From the NCBI GenBank assembly GCA_009786775.1, contig WQRL01000155.1:1-5456 (forward strand): a stretch of DNA of 5,456 nucleotides, in the 5' to 3' direction. Shown here one piece after another: positions 1-5,456 of this stretch. Below the pieces are notes generated by a model. It saw nothing but the letters and a program-made list of their open reading frames with translations. It was not told the DNA's origin and did no database searches. Every line of letters begins with the position of its first letter. Position 1 is the first letter of the stretch. Origin of the DNA: Oscillospiraceae bacterium. GTDB taxonomy: Bacteria > Bacillota > Clostridia > Oscillospirales > Oscillospiraceae. Made by a program: the position numbers and the translations under genes.

Positions 1-1236
1 CCACCCACACCGACACCCGAACCGCCTGTAGAGATTCCTGAGCCAGACCCCACACTCGAAGGCAACATAACACTCGGTTGGTGGGGTAACCCCACACGTA
101 ACGCTCAAACAACAGCAGTTATCACAATGTTTAACGAGTTTTTCCCTGACATCGCTGTTGAAGAACTGACTGTGGGCTGGGGCGACTACTGGACAATGCT
201 AGGTACTCTAGCAGCTTCCGGCGACCTTCCTGACGTTGTTCAAATGGACATCTCCACACTTGAAGAATATGTTCAAAATGCTCAGCTTCTCGATCTTACT
301 CCGCTGATTGAGAGTGGCCAGATTGACCTTACAAATGTTCCTCCAGCAGTAATTGAGCTCGGCCGCGTAGGCACAGGCATCTATGCCCTTTCTATCGGTC
401 AAAACTCACCTGCAATGATTTACAACGCAACTCTCATGGAAGAACTAGGCATTGACGTTCCTTACAACATAACTATTGATCAGTTTGTTGAAATCTCACG
501 CCAAGTTTATGCCGAAAGAGGCATCCGCACAAACTTTGCACTTTCAGATCCTTCAAACCCACTTGAGTTCCTCGTAAGAGGTGACGGCCTGAATATGTGG
601 CAAAACCCAACTCCTGAAATGTTCCTACCTTGGTTTGAGCTGATTGCTCAAGCAGCCGACGAAGGCTGGGGCTATGATCCTGCACACTTCATCGGACGCG
701 CAGGCGTAGTTGACCAAGATCCTATGGTAGCAGGCGGCGCGCCCAACACTCAATCATGGGTAACCTTCGGCTGGTCAAACGGTATCACAGGTCTTCAAAA
801 TGCAGCTCCAGAAGGAATGGTTCTAGCGATGGCTCACTATCCTTCACACAACCCAGCTCTATCAAACTATGTAAGAGCTTCAATGTACTTCTCAATCGCA
901 GCTAACTCAGCTAATGTTGATGCAGCAGCAGCATTCATCAGCTTCTGGACAAACAGCGTAGCAGCACACACTGTAATGCTCGGCGAGCGTGGCGTTCCTG
1001 CTTCAGCAGCAGTTGTAGACGCGATTGCTCCAAACCTAAGCCCAGTTGCTCAAATAATGTTTGACTTCGTATCACTAGTTCAAGATGCAGCAACAGTTCC
1101 ATATGCCCTTCGTCCGGCAGCAGCAGGCGAAATCAACAGCCAGCTCCGCCTACTCGTTGACGAAGTTGCAGCAGGCATCAGAACTCCTGCCGAAGCAGCA
1201 GATACTTTCGCAGCATTTGCAAGCAACCTACTGTAG
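1..1236 (+). CDS. CUT1 extracellular sugar-binding protein, YesO-like (5' end missing)
   Basis: Substrate-binding component of a sugar ABC importer (bacterial extracellular solute-binding family 1), acting outside the membrane and delivering oligosaccharides to the two permeases downstream. The reading frame is open to the left edge, so the ATG at 127 is internal. The signal peptide and probable lipobox are lost. Codons 1-20 form a Pro/Thr/Glu-rich linker, then the mature domain starts with ITLGWWGNPTR. Family features include GDYW followed by LPDVVQMD (about 181-249), GIYALSIGQN then a YN motif (about 376-426), and GERGVP near the C-terminus (about 984-1001). From memory these resemble Bacillus subtilis YesO, the rhamnogalacturonan oligosaccharide binder. 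The visible 411 residues are close to a full mature domain. Oddities: no lysine, no cysteine, about 46 Asp/Glu against about 12 Arg, and Ala codons mostly GCA/GCT, which suggests high expression. Family call is firm; ligand is inferred. Confidence 0.93.
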   Translation, partial: PPTPTPEPPVEIPEPDPTLEGNITLGWWGNPTRNAQTTAVITMFNEFFPDIAVEELTVGWGDYWTMLGTLAASGDLPDVVQMDISTLEEYVQNAQLLDLTPLIESGQIDLTNVPPAVIELGRVGTGIYALSIGQNSPAMIYNATLMEELGIDVPYNITIDQFVEISRQVYAERGIRTNFALSDPSNPLEFLVRGDGLNMWQNPTPEMFLPWFELIAQAADEGWGYDPAHFIGRAGVVDQDPMVAGGAPNTQSWVTFGWSNGITGLQNAAPEGMVLAMAHYPSHNPALSNYVRASMYFSIAANSANVDAAAAFISFWTNSVAAHTVMLGERGVPASAAVVDAIAPNLSPVAQIMFDFVSLVQDAATVPYALRPAAAGEINSQLRLLVDEVAAGIRTPAEAADTFAAFASNLL

Positions 1237-1257
1237 TTTCTAAACAGATGCGCACTA

Positions 1258-1286
1258 CTATGGGACGCTTTTTAAGCGTCCCATAG
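1258..1286 (+). promoter_or_regulatory. Intercistronic stem-loop after the binding-protein gene
   Basis: A perfect 13-bp inverted repeat (CTATGGGACGCTT / AAGCGTCCCATAG) with a TTT loop starts 21 bases after the binding-protein stop codon. No T-run follows (the next bases are GCAAATAAGG), so it does not look like a complete intrinsic terminator. In sugar ABC operons such hairpins often protect the 3' end of the binding-protein mRNA, or partly stop transcription, so that more binding protein than permease is made. That role is inferred here; the structure itself is seen directly. Confidence 0.75.
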
Positions 1287-1347
1287 GCAAATAAGGAAGG
1301 AAGCGCCACTGTCCGAAACACCCTGCTTCCTGCAAATGAGGTAAAAA

Positions 1348-2256
1348 ATGGAGAAACAAAAATTTTCTTTAATCGGGTTTCTAAAGAGGGATACCGTTGC
1401 GGCTGTTGTGTGTATGATGCCGTTTATAATCGGTTTTCTCGCCTTTTTGCTTGTCCCGATGATTCAGTCGCTATATTTTTCCTTTACGAATTTTCACATG
1501 ATCAGGCCAACATATGAGTTTGTCGGATTTGAAAATTTCCAAAGGATGTTTAATGACACCCGTTTTTGGTCGTCACTGCGCGCCACCTTTAACTTTGTGT
1601 TTGGTTCTGTACCCCTGAGGCTTCTCTTTGCCTTGATAGTTGCACTGCTTCTGCTCAAAGGCTCAAAGATGTCGGGTATTTACCGCGCAATGTACTACCT
1701 GCCGTCCATTTTAGGCGGCTCCCTCGCCGTGGTTATTCTCTGGGGCAGGATTTTCGCCTCAGACGGCCTGCTCAACCAGATTCTAGATTTGGTGGGGCTA
1801 AACCAGCACTTCCCGTGGCTCGGTGATGCGAGCACGACTATCTGGACACTAATTTTGCTAGCAGTATGGCAGTTTGGTTCTTCGATGCTGATTTTCCTAT
1901 CCGCACTAAAACAGATTCCTGATCAGCTTTATGAGGCTTCCGCCATTGATGGTTCCGGCAAAATCGGCAGCTTTTTCAAAATCACGCTGCCGCTTCTGAC
2001 ACCTACTATTTTCTTTAACTTAGTTATGCAAACAATCGCTGGATTTCTGGCGTTTACCCAGGCGTTCGTCATAACACAGGGCGGCCCCCGGGATACAACG
2101 AGATTTTATGTGCTGCACATGTATGAAACAATATTCAACTTCAACCGCGCAGGTGAAGGTGCTGCACAGGCATGGATCATGTTAATAATAATCGGCGTGA
2201 TTACGTTGATTCTCTTTAAGACAAAAAGATTCTGGGTCTATGACGGGGGGTATTAA
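1348..2256 (+). CDS. Carbohydrate ABC transporter permease, MalF/YesP type
   Basis: First of two inner-membrane subunits of a CUT1 sugar importer; it pairs with the next gene product to form the translocation channel. The 302 residues show six hydrophobic segments at roughly 17-42, 82-104, 116-136, 165-186, 216-242 and 274-291. The cytoplasmic EAA loop that docks the ATPase is clear at about 196-219 (EASAIDGSGKIGSFFKITLP), and GGPRDTT at 245-251 is typical of MalF-like subunits. The ATG start has GAGG at 1338-1341, six bases upstream, and the length is normal for the family. It follows the binding-protein gene after a 111-bp gap with a stem-loop. The YesP assignment rests on the YesO-like partner and the adjacent GH105 gene; the sugar carried cannot be read from the permease itself. 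Confidence 0.95.
   Translation: MEKQKFSLIGFLKRDTVAAVVCMMPFIIGFLAFLLVPMIQSLYFSFTNFHMIRPTYEFVGFENFQRMFNDTRFWSSLRATFNFVFGSVPLRLLFALIVALLLLKGSKMSGIYRAMYYLPSILGGSLAVVILWGRIFASDGLLNQILDLVGLNQHFPWLGDASTTIWTLILLAVWQFGSSMLIFLSALKQIPDQLYEASAIDGSGKIGSFFKITLPLLTPTIFFNLVMQTIAGFLAFTQAFVITQGGPRDTTRFYVLHMYETIFNFNRAGEGAAQAWIMLIIIGVITLILFKTKRFWVYDGGY
2245..2250 (+). promoter_or_regulatory. Ribosome binding site supporting a TTG start
   Basis: A GGGGGG run inside the last codons of the upstream permease gene lies eight bases before TTG at 2259. It is the only purine-rich site suitably placed. The next in-frame ATG, codon 24, would remove most of the first membrane helix, so TTG is the preferred start. The unusual start and the 2-bp gap suggest translation coupled to the upstream gene. 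Confidence 0.55.
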
Positions 2257-2258
2257 AA

Positions 2259-3104
2259 TTGGTTGGTAAAAAGAGTAAAACGAGGCGTTTTCTAGGTCAT
2301 GTGGCTGTATTAGTCATTGGTATCTTGATGATATACCCTCTTATATGGATGTTCATGAGTTCGTTTAAGCCCTCAGATTTAATTTTCCACACAGCAACAA
2401 ACCTTATTCCCGATCCGTGGACTTTTGAAAACTATGCCACCGGCTGGGAAGGCGTGTCTGGGGTGAGTTTTGGCAGGTTCTTCCTAAATTCATTTACAAT
2501 TGCAGGGCTTGCAACTGTGGGTACCATAGTATCCTCAGCGCTTGTGGCCTACAGCTTCTCACGCGGTAAGTTCAAAGGCAAGAATTTGTTGTTTGTAGTT
2601 ATGCTTGCAACTTTGATGCTGCCTGCACAGGTACTTATGATTCCTCAGTTTTTGTGGTTTAACACTCTGGGCTGGGTAGGCTCCTACAGGCCGCTAATAG
2701 TACCGATGTTTTTTGCTGTACAGGGCTTCTTCGTATACCTCATGAAGAACTTCATGGATGGCATACCCAAGGAACTTGACGAGGCTGCCAAAATTGACGG
2801 CTGCTCATTTTACGGTATATTCGGCCGTGTAATTTTGCCTCTGTCGGTACCCGCACTTATAACCTCGGGGATTTTCTCTTTCATCTGGAGATGGGACGAC
2901 TTCCTCGGGCCGCTCCTTTATGTACGCGGAACCCAGAACTTCCCGGCATCCCTGGCTTTGCGCATGTTCTCCGACCCCACAGCGGCAACAGACTGGGGCG
3001 CAGTATTTGCTATGTCAATCCTTTCACTCGTGCCGGTTGTAGTTATTTTCATAACCTTACAAAAATACTTGGTAGAAGGAATTTCTACAACAGGACTTAA
3101 ATAA
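2259..3104 (+). CDS. Carbohydrate ABC transporter permease, MalG/YesQ type
   Basis: Second membrane subunit of the CUT1 importer. The 281 residues contain six predicted membrane segments at roughly 11-31, 76-99, 109-131, 143-162, 192-212 and 247-267. The EAA loop is at about 172-200 (ELDEAAKIDGCSFYGIFGRV, then ILPLSVPAL). The C-terminus QKYLVEGISTTGLK is the family's characteristic ending. The start is TTG, 2 bp after the stop of the first permease gene. It is followed after 18 bp by the GH105 hydrolase gene, consistent with one transcript for uptake and cytoplasmic processing. No ATPase gene follows, so the pair probably uses a shared MsmX-type ATPase encoded elsewhere, as is usual for such systems in Bacillota. 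Confidence 0.95.
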   Translation: MVGKKSKTRRFLGHVAVLVIGILMIYPLIWMFMSSFKPSDLIFHTATNLIPDPWTFENYATGWEGVSGVSFGRFFLNSFTIAGLATVGTIVSSALVAYSFSRGKFKGKNLLFVVMLATLMLPAQVLMIPQFLWFNTLGWVGSYRPLIVPMFFAVQGFFVYLMKNFMDGIPKELDEAAKIDGCSFYGIFGRVILPLSVPALITSGIFSFIWRWDDFLGPLLYVRGTQNFPASLALRMFSDPTAATDWGAVFAMSILSLVPVVVIFITLQKYLVEGISTTGLK

Positions 3105-3122
3105 CAGCGGGGTATTTCAGAT

Positions 3123-4172
3123 ATGACTATTGAATTTAATGAAGAAAAGATACTTGAACAAATTGATAATGTTGTAAAGAAGACCCTGGATATGGATTTG
3201 ATCTGGGACTGGCCCTGTGGTGTGGCGTATTATGGTGTTTCAAGGGCATATGAGGTCACAGGCAACAGCAGTTATATCGAAGGGCTTCAGAAGGCTGTGG
3301 ATGCGCGCATTGAAGCAGGCCTTCCCGCATCGTGGACAGTTAACACCTGTTCCATGGGGCATAGCCTTTTGACTCTGTACGCTCACACCGGCGATGAGAA
3401 GTATTTACAGCTCATACGCAGCAAACTGGCTTACCTGCAAAACAAGGCTGAGCGGTTTGAGGGCGATACATTGCAGCACACAGTTTCCTCATCTAACGAT
3501 TTTCCTGAGCAGGCATGGGCTGACACCTTGTTCATGGCGGCGTACTTCATGCTTCGCGCAGGGGTTATGTTTGAGGACAAGAAGCTGGTGGATGATGCCC
3601 TAAACCAATATTTCAGGCATGTTGAATATCTCCAGGACAAGACCACAGGCCTGTGGTATCACGCGTATAATCACATAGAAAAAGGCCATATGTCAGGCTT
3701 TTACTGGGGCCGCGCCAATGCGTGGGCAGCATATACAATGAGCAGGGTGCGGATTGTGCTACCAGAACCATACCTCTACCCGCCCTACATGCACATTGAC
3801 TGCTCCCTGCGTGACCAGTTAGCGGCTATAAAGAAATTCCAGAGAAGCACCGGCTTGTGGGGCACTCTTCTTAATGATGATGAAAGTTATGATGAAGTAT
3901 CAGCCTCAGCAGGCATCGCTGCGGCGATGATTGTAAACGAAAATCCCTTGCACAGCACATATGCGGCTGCGGCTCTCGACGGAGTGCTGCGGAACATCTC
4001 GCCTGATGGCAGGGTTCTAAATGTCTCCGGCGGGACGGCTGTAATGCGCGACAGGGATGGGTATATGAACATTCCGAAAGTTTGGACACAGGGCTGGGGC
4101 CAGGGGCTTGCACTTGCGCAGCTTGCGGCAGTTTTGGACTTAGGCTCGCAGCAGGGGAGTAAAGCGCGATGA
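3123..4172 (+). CDS. Glycoside hydrolase family 88/105, unsaturated rhamnogalacturonyl hydrolase (YteR/YesR-like)
   Basis: Predicted to remove the 4,5-unsaturated uronic acid left at the non-reducing end by polysaccharide lyases, most likely from rhamnogalacturonan oligosaccharides brought in by the upstream importer. The 349 residues cover the usual (alpha/alpha)6-barrel length with no signal peptide, so it acts in the cytoplasm. Family motifs are present in order: WDWPCGVAYYG (28-38), WADTLFMA (132-139) with Asp134 as the likely catalytic acid, GLWYH (176-180), WGRANAW (195-201; commonly WGRGNGW, so two Gly are replaced by Ala), SASAG (260-264) and TQGWGQG (322-328). The ATG has a weak GGGG site at 3109-3112, ten bases upstream. 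The stop overlaps the AraC start in ATGA. GH88 members act on unsaturated glucuronyl host glycans, so chondroitin- or hyaluronan-like substrates are not excluded; the YesO-like binding protein favours pectin. Confidence 0.9.
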   Translation: MTIEFNEEKILEQIDNVVKKTLDMDLIWDWPCGVAYYGVSRAYEVTGNSSYIEGLQKAVDARIEAGLPASWTVNTCSMGHSLLTLYAHTGDEKYLQLIRSKLAYLQNKAERFEGDTLQHTVSSSNDFPEQAWADTLFMAAYFMLRAGVMFEDKKLVDDALNQYFRHVEYLQDKTTGLWYHAYNHIEKGHMSGFYWGRANAWAAYTMSRVRIVLPEPYLYPPYMHIDCSLRDQLAAIKKFQRSTGLWGTLLNDDESYDEVSASAGIAAAMIVNENPLHSTYAAAALDGVLRNISPDGRVLNVSGGTAVMRDRDGYMNIPKVWTQGWGQGLALAQLAAVLDLGSQQGSKAR

Positions 4173-5137
4173 GCAAGAAAACCAAATCCGTTGTTGAACA
4201 CCGTTTTTACAATATTCCCGCCGACATCCCTGCAATACTCTTGGAGGGTGACAAATGGTATATTTCCGACAAAAAAAGCTCGCGGATGCATTTTCACAAC
4301 TGCGATGAAATCGGATTTTGCCACTCGGGTGAGGGGACTATTGAGTTTGATAATGGAACTTCGGTGAGTTTTAAGGAGGGGGACTGCACATTCATCCCCC
4401 GCCATCTCCCGCACACGACTTATTCTGTTGGCGGAAGCAGCAGTCTTTGGTCGTATATTTTTGTCGATTTCAATGTGTTATTGTCCGACGACTTGATGCA
4501 TATTGCCGAGGGGCGCGACTTGTCACTGGATGATATTTTTAGAAAAAACTGTGTGATAAGCCGCGATGTTTTCCCGGATGTTTTTTCGTTGTGTCAGCTA
4601 TTGCTTGATGAAATACGCGGGCGCAGGGATGACTGGGTGCTTGTTTTTAAGCCCTCCGCCGCGGCTCTTTACTATCTGATTAAGCGCATGTACCACACCT
4701 TGAGTGTTGCAAGCGGGATATCAGATTTCTCTGTAAGGCAGTGTTTTGAGGTCAGGGTGGCCATAGACTACATCCAGAAGCATTTTGCCGACAAAATTAA
4801 GGTGTCAGATTTAGCGGCTCTTTGCCATCTCAGCGAAAATCATTTCCGCAGGGTATTTTTGGCTGAGATGGGAACTTCACCGCTTAGCTATATAAATTTT
4901 ATAAGAATTAATCAGGCCTGTATATTGCTCAGCACAAGCAACCAGAGTATCTTGAGTGTAGCGGGCAATTCGGGCTTTAATTCCATCGCTAGCTTTAATA
5001 GGAATTTTAAGAATATCCTCGGCATCAGCCCGCGTGATTACCGTGGCCGGATCGCGGTGAAGTCGGACTCTACCTTGTATCAGAAGCTGATACGCACCTA
5101 TAATGGGTGGACAGAGGCCGAGATTAACCCGCATTAA
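4169..5137 (+). CDS. AraC-family transcriptional regulator with cupin sensor domain
   Basis: DNA-binding regulator, probably an activator of this operon that responds to a sugar intermediate. The 322 residues begin with a cupin-type sensor: HFHNCDEIGF at 41-50, EGDCTFIPRHLPHTT at 70-84, with His41, His43, Glu47 and His82 in the usual pocket positions. The C-terminal domain has two helix-turn-helix units, about 209-230 (KIKVSDLAALCHLSENHFRR) and 258-281, ending in the family signature GFNSIASFNRNFKNILGISP then RDYR. About 30 residues follow the DNA-binding domain. The ATG overlaps the hydrolase stop by 4 bp and has AGGGGAG at 4153-4159, so translation is likely coupled. Three different stop codons stand in a row at the end (TAA TAG TGA). 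The family is certain; the inducer and operator are not visible. Confidence 0.95.
   Translation: MSKKTKSVVEHRFYNIPADIPAILLEGDKWYISDKKSSRMHFHNCDEIGFCHSGEGTIEFDNGTSVSFKEGDCTFIPRHLPHTTYSVGGSSSLWSYIFVDFNVLLSDDLMHIAEGRDLSLDDIFRKNCVISRDVFPDVFSLCQLLLDEIRGRRDDWVLVFKPSAAALYYLIKRMYHTLSVASGISDFSVRQCFEVRVAIDYIQKHFADKIKVSDLAALCHLSENHFRRVFLAEMGTSPLSYINFIRINQACILLSTSNQSILSVAGNSGFNSIASFNRNFKNILGISPRDYRGRIAVKSDSTLYQKLIRTYNGWTEAEINPH
5075..5104 (+). promoter_or_regulatory. Possible promoter for the GH112 gene inside the end of the AraC gene
   Basis: TATAAT at 5099-5104 is a perfect -10 hexamer. TTGTAT at 5075-5080 matches the -35 consensus at only its first three bases and is 18 bp away. Transcription would begin near 5111, about 60 bases before the GH112 start and ahead of its ribosome binding site. 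The hexamers lie in coding sequence, so chance is a real alternative. A poor -35 would suit an activator-dependent promoter. Confidence 0.3.
5077..5093 (+). repeat. Perfect inverted repeat, operator-like
   Basis: GTATCAG-AAG-CTGATAC is a perfect 7-bp inverted repeat with a 3-base centre. It overlaps the possible -35 hexamer and fills most of the spacer before TATAAT, the place where a repressor commonly binds. It also encodes residues YQKLI near the end of the AraC protein, so it may be accidental. AraC proteins usually bind direct repeats, so a different regulator would be expected if it is an operator. As RNA it could form a small hairpin. Confidence 0.4.
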
Positions 5138-5169
5138 TAGTGAGAGTTTTTTGGAAGGAATAAGAAAGA

Positions 5170-5456
5170 ATGACAAATCAGGGCGGTGGATTTACCATTC
5201 CGGGGGAATCCGGATACGAGAAGCTGACTTTAGAGCTTGCGAAGAAATGGGGGGCGGATGCCATAAGGGATAGTGACGGCACATCCTTATCGCAAGAGAT
5301 TAACGAAGCCGGTTACGACATTTATTCAACAGTTTGCGTCATCCGCGGGCATAATGAATGGATTAAACAAAACCCGCAGATGCAGCAGCAGACATTTCTC
5401 ATAACAAGCCCCGCAGTGGCTACTTCCGAAAATTTGAAAATAGCCCTGCTCGGTGA
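5170..5456 (+). CDS. GH112 galactosyl-saccharide phosphorylase, N-terminal part (3' end missing)
   Basis: Start of an inverting beta-galactoside phosphorylase that splits a galactosyl disaccharide with phosphate to give alpha-galactose-1-phosphate plus the acceptor sugar. Family members are usually annotated 1,3-beta-galactosyl-N-acetylhexosamine phosphorylase (gnpA/lnpA), but others act on D-galactosyl-beta-1,4-L-rhamnose (EC 2.4.1.247). Only 95 codons of an expected 700 or more are present, and the frame is open at the right edge. Recognition rests on the N-terminal signature: FTIPGESGYEKL (residues 8-19), KKWGADAIRDSDGT (25-38) and IRGHNEWI (58-65). There is no signal peptide, so it is cytoplasmic. 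The ATG at 5170 has GGAAGGAA at 5153-5160. It lies 32 bp after the AraC gene. Next to a GH105 enzyme, the galactosyl-rhamnose specificity is the attractive inference; the substrate-defining residues lie beyond the window. Confidence 0.85.
   Translation, partial: MTNQGGGFTIPGESGYEKLTLELAKKWGADAIRDSDGTSLSQEINEAGYDIYSTVCVIRGHNEWIKQNPQMQQQTFLITSPAVATSENLKIALLG

Noticed and set aside
1..63. Pro/Thr-rich start of the window as a repeat element or cell-wall anchor
   Set aside because: It is in frame with the binding protein and fits the flexible linker commonly found after the lipobox; no DNA-level repeat unit is evident.
1256..1261. TACTAT as a -10 box for the permease genes
   Set aside because: Only a four-of-six match, no -35 hexamer at the right distance, and it overlaps the stem-loop.
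3871..4185. Minus-strand open frame of 104 codons
   Set aside because: Antisense to the hydrolase, Pro/Ser/Arg-rich low-quality protein, no family resemblance.
4373..4379. Perfect Shine-Dalgarno-like AAGGAGG inside the AraC gene
   Set aside because: No ATG, GTG or TTG follows at a usable distance. The bases encode the conserved KEGD turn of the cupin domain.
3887..4414. Minus-strand open frame of 175 codons across the hydrolase/AraC junction
   Set aside because: It lies opposite two strongly supported genes, and the translation shows no recognisable domain or hydrophobic pattern. It is a shadow frame.
5101..5152. Possible terminator after the AraC gene (TAATG/CATTA pairing, then TTTTTT at 5147-5152)
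   Set aside because: The stem is short, with a bulge and a loop of about 20 bases, and the T-run is about ten bases away from it, so it is not a credible intrinsic terminator.
4877..5176. Minus-strand open frame of 99 codons covering the end of the AraC gene
   Set aside because: Opposite the conserved helix-turn-helix region, no domain seen; explained as a shadow.

Overview
The window holds part of a sugar uptake and breakdown operon. All genes lie on the + strand and are tightly packed. The organism is probably a Gram-positive anaerobe of the Clostridia (Bacillota). This is inferred from the gene style: a secreted binding protein with a Pro/Thr-rich linker, CUT1 permeases without their own ATPase, purine-rich Shine-Dalgarno sites, a TTG start, and a GH105-AraC-GH112 arrangement. 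Base composition looks intermediate. The species cannot be named from this sequence.

Layout: 1-1236 is the 3' part of a CUT1 solute-binding protein gene that runs off the left edge. 1237-1347 is a non-coding gap with a perfect 13-bp stem-loop. 1348-2256 and 2259-3104 are the two membrane permeases, 2 bp apart. 3123-4172 is a cytoplasmic GH88/GH105 unsaturated uronyl hydrolase. 4169-5137 is an AraC-family regulator that overlaps the hydrolase gene by 4 bp. A short gap follows, and 5170-5456 is the first 95 codons of a GH112 galactosyl-saccharide phosphorylase that runs off the right edge. The last part of the AraC gene also carries a possible promoter (TTGTAT, 18 bp, TATAAT) with a perfect 7-bp inverted repeat between its two hexamers.

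How it works together (inference): the binding protein resembles Bacillus subtilis YesO, the rhamnogalacturonan oligosaccharide binding protein. The operon would import lyase-generated unsaturated oligosaccharides. The GH105 enzyme would remove the terminal 4,5-unsaturated galacturonic acid. The GH112 enzyme would then phosphorolyse the exposed galactosyl disaccharide, most simply Gal-beta-1,4-Rha, giving galactose-1-phosphate and rhamnose. AraC would sense a sugar intermediate. A host-glycan route (lacto- or galacto-N-biose) remains possible, because GH112 specificity cannot be read from the N-terminus alone.

Every open reading frame of good quality belongs to a known family, and I see no evidence of a wholly new system. 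The most unusual points are that the 411 visible residues of the binding protein contain no lysine and no cysteine and are strongly acidic, the GH105-GH112 pairing around a regulator, and the promoter/operator-like structure inside the AraC gene.
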